Source: Lawsonibacter sp.
Lineage (GTDB): Bacteria > Bacillota > Clostridia > Oscillospirales > Oscillospiraceae
Assembly (NCBI GenBank): GCA_020025455.1
Contig: JAHHSC010000056.1
Location: 1 to 8,867 of the forward strand
Length of the DNA: 8,867 bases
Direction: 5' to 3'
This document shows, in pieces, positions 1 to 6,324 of this stretch; position 1 is the stretch's first letter; each line of letters opens with the position of its first letter. The notes under the pieces are model-generated. The model made no database searches and was not told where the DNA came from. It worked only from the letters and a program-made list of their open reading frames with translations. The translations under genes and the position numbers were made by a program.

Positions 1-1073
1 CCGCCGCTGGTATAGACCGCGGCGATTTTGCCGTTCTCGCTGTACATGGTCAGCTGCGTGCCGGACTTCAGCTCGGAGTAGCCCTCCAGATAGCTCTTGC
101 CGTCCTGCGCCGCGGCGGTGTACAGCATGGTGGCGGCGTTCATGGTGTAACGCGTTCCATTGGTGCCCTTCACATAGCTGGGCTGGGCGTCGCCGGACAG
201 GGTGATCTGGATGGTGCTGCTGTCGTCGGGGACAAAGGTGACGATCTGCTGCTTGTCGTTGAGCACCAGCGCGCCGCGCTTGCCCAGCAAAGCCGAAGGC
301 TTCACATTGCCGCCCACCGCCAGGTAGGATTCGGATTTATCGTTGGCTGTGGTACGGATCGCACAGTCGGAACTGCCGTCGTCGGTCTTGACGCCCACCG
401 CCAGAACAATGGTGCCGGGAGTGGCCGTGCCCAGTGCCTCATAGCCGCGCTTTCCGGACGCATCCTTGCAGTTGAGTGCGTTGACGAAGATCTGGGCGGT
501 CTGGGCGCGGCTGATGGTTTCGTAGGGGCCGGCGGCTACGCCGTCCGTCAGACCGATGCTCTTGCCCAGATTCATAAAGCTCTGCGGCCAGAGGGTGCCT
601 GTCTCATTGCTGGAGTAGCCCAGCACCCGGAGCAGAATGGTCACCGTCTCGGCCATGGTGATCTGATCGTCGGGGTGGAACCTGCCGTCGCCCTTACCGG
701 CGATCAGGTGCACATCCTTCTCCCCATCTTTTATGGTGATCGAAGCCGCCAGATTCACATAGGCCTGGGACCAATGCTTGGCGGTCACATCGGGAAAAAT
801 GGTCCGGGTGGCGTACAGGGGGGCCTTGCTGCCTTCCTGCATGAACTTCACGGCCATGGTGGCAAACTCGGCCCGGGTCAGGGTGCCCTGGGGATTGAAC
901 GTGTTGCCGCCCACCCCGCTGGTCACGCCCATCAGACGCAGGATATCCGCGTTTACCGCGGTATTCTGGTCGGTAATATCCTGGAAGGAGGAACTGGCGG
1001 CCCCAGCGGGAAGGGCCAGTGCCAGGGACAGCGCCGCCGCTGTAACGGCGGACAGGATTCGTTTCATACGCAT
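1..1073 (-). CDS. Secreted S-layer homology (SLH) domain protein, C-terminus cut off by window edge
   Basis: The frame stays open from the ATG at 1073 to base 1, giving about 357 residues with no stop. Residues 1-26 form a Sec signal peptide: basic start (MRMKR), a hydrophobic Ala/Leu core and a GAA-S cleavage region. Three SLH repeats follow, at about 30-78, 93-155 and 160-202. The first carries the canonical TRAE motif (66-69). The second has TMAE (139-142) and the third SRAQ (188-191), so only the first keeps the full signature. SLH repeats of this family bind secondary cell-wall polymer, so the protein should be held non-covalently on the cell surface. Residues from about 205 look beta-rich and are not recognised. 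The start is supported by AGGAG at 1087-1083, 9 nt upstream; the second ATG at 1067 is less well placed. The gene lies 18 nt after the permease stop, so it is the fourth gene of the transporter operon. Whether it is cargo, wall anchor or regulator of the pump is inference. Confidence 0.9.
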   Translation of the reverse strand, partial: MRMKRILSAVTAAALSLALALPAGAASSSFQDITDQNTAVNADILRLMGVTSGVGGNTFNPQGTLTRAEFATMAVKFMQEGSKAPLYATRTIFPDVTAKHWSQAYVNLAASITIKDGEKDVHLIAGKGDGRFHPDDQITMAETVTILLRVLGYSSNETGTLWPQSFMNLGKSIGLTDGVAAGPYETISRAQTAQIFVNALNCKDASGKRGYEALGTATPGTIVLAVGVKTDDGSSDCAIRTTANDKSESYLAVGGNVKPSALLGKRGALVLNDKQQIVTFVPDDSSTIQITLSGDAQPSYVKGTNGTRYTMNAATMLYTAAAQDGKSYLEGYSELKSGTQLTMYSENGKIAAVYTSG

Positions 1074-1091
1074 ACTTTCACGCTCCTATCG

Positions 1092-2348
1092 TCATTCCGC
1101 GCGCAGGGCTTCCACCGGCTGCAAGCCGGAGGCCTTCACGGCGGGGTACATACCAAAGATGACGCCCAGCAGCACCGAGAAGAGAAAGGCTCCCACGGTA
1201 ATGCCCGGGCTGGGCAGCAGGATGACACCCGGTTCGGTGATATTGGGCATAAGCTTGCCTGCGATCATGGTGCCCACATAACCAAAGCCGATCCCCAGCA
1301 GGCCGCCCACGCTGCACAGCACTGCGGCTTCGATCAAAAACTGGGTGATGATGCTCTTGCGTTCAGCGCCGATGGCCTTGCGAATACCGATCTCGCGGGT
1401 GCGCTCGGTAACGGTGACCAGCATGATGTTCATAATGCCGATGCCGCCCACCAGCAGGGAAATACCGGCGATGGCACCCAGCACCAGCGACTGCATCAGG
1501 CTGGCATTTTGCATATCCTGGGCGTAATTATTGTCGCTGTTCACGCTGTAGTCGCCGTTTTCGATCATGCCGTCGGCGTTTTTGGGGAACATACCGGACA
1601 GGAAGGCGGACAGGCGGGTCATCGCCTCGGTGGTGGCCGTGGCGCTCTTGGCCTTGACCACATAGCTGCTGATGGTCTGGTTCTGGTTCAGCGTCCGGTT
1701 GAAGGTGTAGGGGATCACGATGATGTTGTCCATCTCAGGCCACAGGCCCATGCTCTCGTACCAGCCCACCACGGTGAAGGGCTTGCCGTTGACGGTGATG
1801 ACCTCGTCCACCGGGTCGGTGTAGCCGAAGAGCTCCTGCTTGGCACCGGAGCCCAGCACGCACACGGCGTTGGACTTTTCAATGTCCAGATAGGACATCT
1901 CCCGGCCCGCCGCCAGGGTATAGTTGTTGCAGACGCCAAACTGCTCCGAACCCAGCTTCACGTGCATCATCTTTTCCCAGTTCATGTGCTGGTTCTCGTA
2001 GTCGTTGATGAGCAGGGTCTTGCTGCCGTACTGGACCGTGGCCTTGTCGCTGATTTCGGCTTCTGGGGTGATGCCGTCGATCAGATCGCCCAGGGTCAGG
2101 CAGAAGTCATAGAGCTTCTGCCCTGTGTCGCCGTTCATATCGGAAAAAGAGTAGGCCCGGACCTGGATCTTGTTGTCGCCCATCTTTTCGAAGTATTTCA
2201 TGCTCTGGGCGTTCTGGGCCTGAACCACCGACACCATAATGACCACGCTGGCCACGCCGATGATGATGCCAAGCATGGTAAGAAAGGATCGCATTTTTTT
2301 CATGACGATGGACTTAAACGCCATCTTAAAGGACTGCCAAATGGTCAT
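1092..2348 (-). CDS. MacB/FtsX-type ABC transporter permease
   Basis: This is a 418-residue membrane subunit with the MacB layout. One N-terminal membrane helix (about 22-42) is followed by a large extracytoplasmic MacB-PCD-like domain (about 43-283). Three C-terminal helices lie at about 288-313, 335-364 and 383-404. The cytoplasmic loop TERTREIGIRKAIGA (314-328) is the coupling segment typical of the family, and the end (YPAVKAS...PVEALR) is the usual FtsX/MacB terminus. Known members do not carry substrate through the membrane but transmit ATP-driven motion to extracytoplasmic partners. I choose the ATG at 2348: AGGAGG (2364-2359) is 10 nt upstream, while a TTG at 2354 would have only 4 nt. 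The ATG overlaps the ATPase stop as ATGA, indicating translational coupling. Partners are the ATPase and HlyD protein just upstream. The substrate cannot be read from the sequence. Confidence 0.93.
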   Translation of the reverse strand: MTIWQSFKMAFKSIVMKKMRSFLTMLGIIIGVASVVIMVSVVQAQNAQSMKYFEKMGDNKIQVRAYSFSDMNGDTGQKLYDFCLTLGDLIDGITPEAEISDKATVQYGSKTLLINDYENQHMNWEKMMHVKLGSEQFGVCNNYTLAAGREMSYLDIEKSNAVCVLGSGAKQELFGYTDPVDEVITVNGKPFTVVGWYESMGLWPEMDNIIVIPYTFNRTLNQNQTISSYVVKAKSATATTEAMTRLSAFLSGMFPKNADGMIENGDYSVNSDNNYAQDMQNASLMQSLVLGAIAGISLLVGGIGIMNIMLVTVTERTREIGIRKAIGAERKSIITQFLIEAAVLCSVGGLLGIGFGYVGTMIAGKLMPNITEPGVILLPSPGITVGAFLFSVLLGVIFGMYPAVKASGLQPVEALRAE

Positions 2349-3040
2349 TCCCAATCCACCTCCTGTGGGTGATCGGCAACCACCTTGCCGTCTGCCAGCC
2401 GGACTACCCGGCGGGCCGTGGCGGCAATGCCATTATCATGGGTGATGAGGATGACAGTGGTGCCCTCCCGGTAGAGCTCCCGCAGGATCTCCAGCACGTG
2501 CCGGCCTGTCTTGGAGTCCAGAGCGCCGGTGGGCTCGTCTGCCATGATGATGGGGGGATGGGTGGCGATGGCGCGGGCAATGGCCACGCGCTGCTGCTGG
2601 CCGCCGGACATCTCGCTGGGCCGGTGGTGGGCACGTCCATCCATGCCCACCCGGCGCAGGGCTTCCATCGCAATATCCTCCCGGTCAAAGACACTGACGC
2701 CCTGATAGATGAGCGGCAGGGTCACATTCTCCAGCGCATCCAGCTCCTGGATCAGGTTGTAGCCCTGGAAGATAAAGCCGATGGACTTGTTTCGAATGTG
2801 GGCAAGCTGCTTATCCGACATGGAGGTGACGTCCGTGCCGTTCAGGTGATAATCCCCGTAGGTGGGCACGTCCAGACAGCCCAGCACGTTCATCAGTGTG
2901 GACTTGCCGGAGCCGGACTGGCCCACAATGGCCACAAACTCCCCCCTGTCGATTTGAAGGGATACCCCGTTCAGCGCCCGGACCTCGCTCTCCTTGCCCT
3001 CATGATAGATCTTATAAATGTTCTGGATATCAATGAGCAT
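2345..3040 (-). CDS. MacB/LolD-type ABC transporter ATPase
   Basis: This 231-residue nucleotide-binding subunit is complete and of normal length for the LolD/MacB/FtsE group. Visible motifs are Walker A GQSGSGKST (40-48), Q-loop Q92 in FIFQGYNL, signature MSGGQQQR (144-151), Walker B IIMADEP (164-170) with catalytic E169, D-loop ALD (173-175) and H-loop H201. It should dimerise on the cytoplasmic side and energise the permease encoded immediately downstream. The ATG at 3040 has AGAGG at 3051-3047, 6 nt upstream, and lies 11 nt after the HlyD stop. Its TGA overlaps the permease ATG by 4 nt. Separate ATPase and permease polypeptides are usual in Gram-positive bacteria, whereas Proteobacterial MacB is a fusion. 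No key residue is missing. Confidence 0.96.
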   Translation of the reverse strand: MLIDIQNIYKIYHEGKESEVRALNGVSLQIDRGEFVAIVGQSGSGKSTLMNVLGCLDVPTYGDYHLNGTDVTSMSDKQLAHIRNKSIGFIFQGYNLIQELDALENVTLPLIYQGVSVFDREDIAMEALRRVGMDGRAHHRPSEMSGGQQQRVAIARAIATHPPIIMADEPTGALDSKTGRHVLEILRELYREGTTVILITHDNGIAATARRVVRLADGKVVADHPQEVDWE

Positions 3041-3051
3041 GGTGCACCTCT

Positions 3052-4749
3052 TTACCAGCCGCCGTAGTCGCCGTCGGTCACCGTGTAGGCCACAAAGACC
3101 TCCTCGTCCAGCTCCACGCCGGAGATGATCTCCACGTTCTCAATATCGGCAAGGCCGGTCTCCACGATGGTGGGATAGAAGCCCTCCTCCTCGGTGGGGA
3201 AGGTGCGCTTCTGACCCGGCTCAAAGGTGGGCAGCTCCAGCTCGGGGACCTCCTCGGGGCGGCTGTCCCGCTTGATAAAGACCACGGACTGGCGGTTGCC
3301 CTCCTTGTCGGGGAAATACTGCACGCTGCTGGCCGGGACCACGATGCAGTCGGTGACCTCCTTGGTCACAAAGGAGTACTGGAGCCAGGCGCCGTCCAGC
3401 AGGGAGCCGTCGGCGTTGTCCACCTCCAGCGTAACCGGATAGTTGGTCATGCCCTGTCCCTTCTCGGCCCCGGCCATGTCGATTTTGGTGACCGCGCCCA
3501 TGTATTTGGTGCCGTTCCAATCCAGCTCCACCATATCGCCCGGCTTGATAAAGGAGATATTCTGGTCGCTGACCTGGATGGTGGCCTGCATGGTGGTGTT
3601 GTTGGCAATGGTGATAACCGTCTCGTTCTCCTTCACCTCTTCGCCCTCGGCAAGGGTGCAGGAGACCACGGTGCCGTCGATGGGGGAGACGGCGTTGAAG
3701 TTGCTCAGGGCTTTTTCGGCCTCCTCCAGCGTTTTCTGGAGGCCGTCAAGCTCCTCGTAGAGCCGATCCAGCTCCTCGTCCACCGTGTCGGACCCCAGCG
3801 TCAGCAGGGCCTCGCCCGCGGCCACGTTGGCGTGGTTGAGCAGGTTTCCTACCTTGGTGACGGGACCTGCCGTCTTGGTGATCACGGGCAGCGTCTCATA
3901 AAACTCGGTCTGAGCGTTCTGGTAGGGGTAGATGGAGGAGCCGTCCGCAGCGGTGAGCACCGCGGATGCGTCCATACCTGCGGTCAGGGTCCCGGGGTTC
4001 TGAAACACGATTACAGCCTCGAAGTGGGCAGCCCCCTCAGGCGAGATGAAGCTGACCTTATTGATCTTCTCCACAGTCCCCTTGAAGTTTCCCATGACAG
4101 CCGGGATGGACACATCCACACTCTGACCGGCCTTGATGTCCTTCTCGTAAGCGTAACTGAAATAGAGGGACAGCTTCAGCTTCTTATCGTTGACCAGGGT
4201 AGCTACCGCCTCACCGGAGGCAACATCCTGGTCCTTACGGAACTCTTTGACCTCCTGGAGCTTGCCGGCAAAGGGGGCCCGGACGGTCAGTTCGTCTTTT
4301 TCCTTCTCCTTGCGGCTGATGTCCTTCTGCTTTTTGCCCACGGCATCTCTTGCCTGGGCGGCGGCCTCCTCGGCTTTCTCGGAGTAGATGGTGTACAGCG
4401 GCTGGCCTGCGGTGACCACGTCACCCACGTTCACCAGCACCTGCTGAACGGTACCGCTCTGGGTGAGCGTGATGGCTGCCGACTGCTTGGCGGTGGCGTT
4501 GCCCATCCCGGAGACCTTGCTCTGCACCGTGCCCAGCATGGCAGGCTGGGCGAAGATCTCGCCTACGTCCTCACTGGTATGCAGAAACTTGTAAAGCGCA
4601 AATCCTCCGCCGCCCACCACGGCGGCGGCCACGGCCAGCGCGACCAAACGCTTGGCCATTTTCTTCTTGTCTGCCGCCCGTTTCTTGGGCGCAGGGGTAG
4701 GGGTACCAGGCTCAGATACGGGTGCCTGTACCAGTTCAACTTCTGCCAT
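3052..4749 (-). CDS. HlyD/MacA-like membrane fusion (adaptor) protein with two tandem lipoyl-type modules
   Basis: This is a 565-residue extracytoplasmic adaptor for the MacB-type transporter, first gene of its operon. Residues 1-33 are cytoplasmic, Pro/Ala-rich then Lys-rich, and 34-55 form a membrane anchor without a lipobox. Module 1 has a half-lipoyl strand set (about 99-121), a short charged helical stretch (124-153, rich in K/E), a second half-lipoyl (154-185, with RAPFAG) and a beta-barrel-like part to about 268. Module 2 repeats the plan: half-lipoyl 291-318, helix pair 321-352 rich in E/L, second half-lipoyl 353-382 (SPIDG), then barrel 386-476. A membrane-proximal-like tail follows (about 477-565, with ETGLADIENVEIISGVELDE), interrupted by a Pro/Glu-rich loop near 494-525. 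Familiar relatives have one such module and are usually shorter, so this one is long. The start is ATG 4749 with GAGGAGG (4763-4757) 7 nt upstream. An in-frame ATG at 4812 lacks a ribosome binding site. The stop lies 11 nt before the ATPase gene. Confidence 0.9.
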   Translation of the reverse strand: MAEVELVQAPVSEPGTPTPAPKKRAADKKKMAKRLVALAVAAAVVGGGGFALYKFLHTSEDVGEIFAQPAMLGTVQSKVSGMGNATAKQSAAITLTQSGTVQQVLVNVGDVVTAGQPLYTIYSEKAEEAAAQARDAVGKKQKDISRKEKEKDELTVRAPFAGKLQEVKEFRKDQDVASGEAVATLVNDKKLKLSLYFSYAYEKDIKAGQSVDVSIPAVMGNFKGTVEKINKVSFISPEGAAHFEAVIVFQNPGTLTAGMDASAVLTAADGSSIYPYQNAQTEFYETLPVITKTAGPVTKVGNLLNHANVAAGEALLTLGSDTVDEELDRLYEELDGLQKTLEEAEKALSNFNAVSPIDGTVVSCTLAEGEEVKENETVITIANNTTMQATIQVSDQNISFIKPGDMVELDWNGTKYMGAVTKIDMAGAEKGQGMTNYPVTLEVDNADGSLLDGAWLQYSFVTKEVTDCIVVPASSVQYFPDKEGNRQSVVFIKRDSRPEEVPELELPTFEPGQKRTFPTEEEGFYPTIVETGLADIENVEIISGVELDEEVFVAYTVTDGDYGGW

Positions 4750-4773
4750 GTATGTTCCTCCTCTGTGTGGTCG

Positions 4774-4793
4774 ATAGGCGTTTGGCGGCCTAT
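4774..4793 (-). other. Small hairpin in the 5' leader of the transporter operon
   Basis: ATAGGC and GCCTAT form a perfect 6-bp inverted repeat with an 8-nt loop. It lies in the predicted untranslated leader, about 10 nt upstream of the GAGGAGG ribosome binding site of the HlyD gene. It could affect mRNA stability or ribosome access. The stem is short and may be chance. Confidence 0.3.
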
Positions 4794-4817
4794 ATAGTTC
4801 CCCGTCCAGCATGTCAG

Positions 4818-4829
4818 GGTGTATACACC
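4818..4829. promoter_or_regulatory. 12-nt perfect palindrome just downstream of the operon start site (possible operator)
   Basis: GGTGTATACACC is its own reverse complement. With transcription predicted to begin near 4841, the palindrome sits at roughly +12 to +23, a position where a bound repressor would block elongation or open-complex formation. No regulator gene is in the window, so the binding protein is unknown. A 12-nt palindrome can also arise by chance. Confidence 0.4.
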
Positions 4830-4847
4830 AACCGATTATTTGATTTC

Positions 4848-4877
4848 ATTATATGACGGGCCGTGAGAACTTAGCAA
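4848..4877 (-). promoter_or_regulatory. Sigma-A-type promoter of the HlyD-ABC-SLH operon
   Basis: On the minus strand a perfect -10 TATAAT lies at 4853-4848. A weaker -35 TTGCTA (4 of 6 matches to TTGACA) lies at 4877-4872, with an 18-nt spacer. The predicted start is near 4841, giving a leader of about 92 nt before the ATG at 4749. The weak -35, long spacer and adjacent direct repeat suggest dependence on an activator. No other promoter is evident between this point and the downstream genes. Confidence 0.7.
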
Positions 4878-4893
4878 TTACAAACAGATTACA
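4877..4893 (-). promoter_or_regulatory. WalR/YycF-like direct-repeat box (TGTAAT-N5-TGTAAT)
   Basis: The minus strand reads TGTAAT at 4893-4888, five bases, then TGTAAT at 4882-4877. The two half-sites are identical and 11 bp apart, one helical turn, as for OmpR/PhoB-family response regulators. The arrangement fits the published WalR (YycF) consensus TGTWAH-N5-TGTWAH of Bacillus and relatives. The box ends on the first base of the -35, at about -36 to -52, the classic position for an activator touching RNA polymerase. Which regulator binds is inference; another OmpR-family protein is equally possible. Confidence 0.55.
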
Positions 4894-4899
4894 AAACCC

Positions 4900-4914
4900 T
4901 TAAGAATTTCTTAA
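4900..4914. repeat. 15-nt perfect palindrome upstream of the operon promoter
   Basis: TTAAGAA-T-TTCTTAA has 7-bp arms around one central base. It is centred at 4907, about 66 bp upstream of the predicted start, six bases beyond the direct-repeat box. It may be a second regulator site or part of an AT-rich UP-like element. The surrounding region is AT-rich against a GC-rich background. Confidence 0.45.
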
Positions 4915-5000
4915 TCCAGAGTTCCCCGCGCGTGCCGTATCGTCCGCACTACAGCGAAAAAACACAACTTATGCGGTGGAGTATCCTGCATCGGTCAGGC

Positions 5001-5048
5001 AAAAATAGACACCACCCAAAACATAGGTTTTGGGTGGTGTCTATTTTT
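5001..5048 (-). terminator. Strong rho-independent terminator after the dus gene (potentially bidirectional)
   Basis: Bases 5001-5022 and 5027-5048 are perfect reverse complements: a 22-bp stem with a 4-nt loop, extendable by a C-G pair (5000/5049). The stem begins with AAAAA and ends with TTTTT, so RNA from either strand has a GC-rich core (around CACCACCC) followed by a U-tract. It lies 34 nt after the dus stop codon and about 150 bp before the transporter promoter on the same strand, so it insulates the two units. The 80 bases between it and 4921 hold nothing I can recognise. Confidence 0.9.
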
Positions 5049-5082
5049 GTTTATAGCGTCGGGGACTTCGCGGTATTCCCGG

Positions 5083-6039
5083 TTATTCGCTCCAGTCTGC
5101 CTCTCGCCGCAGCGGCAGGTCGTGGAAAATGGCGTCCACCGCACTCAAATAAGCGGCGGCATCCTGGGCCTTTTTGATTTGCTTAAAGAGCTTATCGCCC
5201 CCCTCAAAGAGACGGCGCTGGTAGCTCCACAGCTCCTTCATGTGAAAAACGGTGTTGCGTGCGCTGTTGAAGTTTTGGAGGTACACTTGGAAGAGCTCGT
5301 CGTGCATCCCGCGCAGCTCCTCCCGATGGACCGGTTCTCCCCCTGCCGCCTGGCGCGCCAGGGCGGGATCGGCCAGCAAGCCCTGGCCGATCATCAGCTG
5401 ATCCACATTGGGGAATTTTTTGTGCAGTGCCTCGCAGTCCTCCGCCCGAACGAGACCGCCATTATAACAGACCGGTCCGTGGTACTCCTCCAGGGCGGCG
5501 GCAAAGTCGCCCATGCGGATTGGCTCCCGGTAATAGTCCTTGCGGACTCTGGGGTGGATAATGAGCAGGGGCACGGGGTATTTACGGAATACTTCCAGCA
5601 GGGTGTGGAACTCCTCCGGGTCGTTGACACCCAGCCTTGTTTTCAGCGTCACCGATACCTCCGCTCCACTGTAGATCCGGTCTAGAAATCGGTCCAGCTG
5701 TTCCGGGTCGGCCAGCATACCGGCCCCCTTGCCCTTGGCTACCACGGTGCCGGAGGGGCAGCCCAGATTCAGGTTTACCTCGCTGTAGCCCATGTCCTTC
5801 AGCGCACCCGCCGCCCAGAGAAAATCCTCTGGATCTTTCGTCAGCAGCTGGGGCACTGCGTTGATTCCCCGGTTCGCCTCCGGCGAGACGTTCCGCAGCT
5901 CTCTTGGCGTAAATACCCGGTCCTTCGTGGGGCTGATAAAGGGCATATAATACGTATCTATCCCGCCAAACCAGCGGTGATGGGCGCGGCGATACTCCCC
6001 GCCGGTAATTCCCTCCATAGGGGCAAAGTAAAATTTCAC
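5083..6039 (-). CDS. dus: tRNA-dihydrouridine synthase family protein
   Basis: This is a 318-residue FMN-dependent enzyme that reduces specific uridines in tRNA to dihydrouridine with NAD(P)H in the cytoplasm. Family marks in order are APMEGIT (6-12, FMN-binding start of the TIM barrel), NLNLGCPSGTV (89-99) with catalytic Cys94, KTRLG (133-137), HPRVRKDYY (162-170) in place of the HGRT-type segment, and GQGLLADP (218-225). The C-terminal part from about 240 looks helical, as in the tRNA-binding domain. Residues 193-195 read NGG where NGD is common in the family; I cannot say whether this matters. The start is GTG at 6039, with GGAGAGG at 6057-6051 ending 11 nt upstream, and it places APMEG at the proper distance from the N-terminus. 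Which uridine is modified is not readable, so no A/B/C letter is given. It is monocistronic, with its own promoter and terminator. Confidence 0.93.
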   Translation of the reverse strand: MKFYFAPMEGITGGEYRRAHHRWFGGIDTYYMPFISPTKDRVFTPRELRNVSPEANRGINAVPQLLTKDPEDFLWAAGALKDMGYSEVNLNLGCPSGTVVAKGKGAGMLADPEQLDRFLDRIYSGAEVSVTLKTRLGVNDPEEFHTLLEVFRKYPVPLLIIHPRVRKDYYREPIRMGDFAAALEEYHGPVCYNGGLVRAEDCEALHKKFPNVDQLMIGQGLLADPALARQAAGGEPVHREELRGMHDELFQVYLQNFNSARNTVFHMKELWSYQRRLFEGGDKLFKQIKKAQDAAAYLSAVDAIFHDLPLRREADWSE

Positions 6040-6066
6040 GTCTGTGACATCCTCTCCGTCTCAGCA

Positions 6067-6082
6067 GGCCGCAGCAGCGGCC
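6067..6082 (-). other. GC-rich hairpin in the dus 5' leader
   Basis: GGCCGC and GCGGCC flank a 4-nt loop, a perfect 6-bp GC stem about 28 nt upstream of the GTG start and just before the ribosome binding site. There is no U-tract, so it is not a terminator. It may slow ribosome loading or stabilise the mRNA; it may also be incidental. Confidence 0.35.
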
Positions 6083-6117
6083 CCTTCTTATCGTTTGTCC
6101 GATTGACATATGGTTCG

Positions 6118-6146
6118 ATTTTAACAATGTCGGTCCATAAAATCAA
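6118..6146 (-). promoter_or_regulatory. Sigma-A-type promoter of dus
   Basis: On the minus strand TTGATT (6146-6141, 4 of 6 matches) and TAAAAT (6123-6118, 5 of 6 matches) are separated by 17 nt. Transcription would start near 6111, leaving about 72 nt of leader before the GTG at 6039. It is divergent from the promoter of the ROK gene. Confidence 0.65.
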
Positions 6147-6263
6147 GATGATGCCTCTTTTTTCTCCTTTTCGCTTTTTCAGCGCCCAGTTTCTTCCCTT
6201 GCGGCCATCCCATTTCCCTCGCGATTCGTCAGAAATGCCAAATGGAAACCCAAAGTGCATCTA

Positions 6264-6292
6264 GTGACAAACCAGTTTGAGTGTGGTAGAAT
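6264..6292 (+). promoter_or_regulatory. Extended -10 promoter of the ROK-nagA unit
   Basis: GTGACA (6264-6269, 5 of 6 matches) and TAGAAT (6287-6292, 5 of 6 matches) are 17 nt apart, and TGG precedes the -10 as an extended TGN element. Transcription should start near 6299, only about 26 nt before the ATG at 6325. This is the best-matching promoter in the window. It is divergent from that of dus; the roughly 120 bp between the two are pyrimidine-rich on the plus strand with no other signal seen. Confidence 0.75.
6268..6279. promoter_or_regulatory. Inverted repeat between -35 and -10 of the ROK promoter (possible operator)
   Basis: CAAAC and GTTTG are separated by CA, giving a 12-nt inverted repeat that begins in the -35 and fills the spacer. 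A protein bound here would occlude RNA polymerase, as repressors of amino-sugar genes commonly do. It does not match a NagR-type or cre-type site that I recognise, and the arms are only 5 bp. Confidence 0.35.
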
Positions 6293-6324
6293 GGATGCAC
6301 CTGAAATGAAGGAGGAGAAATTCC

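Noticed and set aside
9..19. TGGTATAGACC resembling a NagR-type operator core
   Set aside because: It lies inside the SLH coding region, far from the amino-sugar genes, and is readily explained by codons.
2349..2354. TTG start adding two residues to the permease
   Set aside because: Only 4 nt from the AGGAGG; the ATG at 2348 has better spacing and the usual ATGA overlap.
675..2372. Plus-strand open frame of 565 codons antisense to the SLH and permease genes
   Set aside because: Low-complexity Gly/His/Ala-rich translation with no domain, no ribosome binding site, and it spans two well-supported genes on the other strand; a GC-codon shadow.
3832..4797. Plus-strand open frame of 321 codons antisense to the HlyD gene
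   Set aside because: No recognisable domain and fully covered by the HlyD gene, which has a strong ribosome binding site and clear modules.
4750..4812. Upstream in-frame ATG (4812) that would add 21 residues to the HlyD protein
   Set aside because: No Shine-Dalgarno sequence before it, and the added segment is Arg/Pro-rich and unlike an N-terminal domain; the ATG at 4749 has GAGGAGG 7 nt upstream.
6036..6260. Minus-strand 74-codon frame whose TGA overlaps the dus GTG start
   Set aside because: No ribosome binding site before its ATG at 6260, it runs through the predicted dus promoter, and the translation is Lys/Arg-rich without features. The 4-nt overlap is probably chance.
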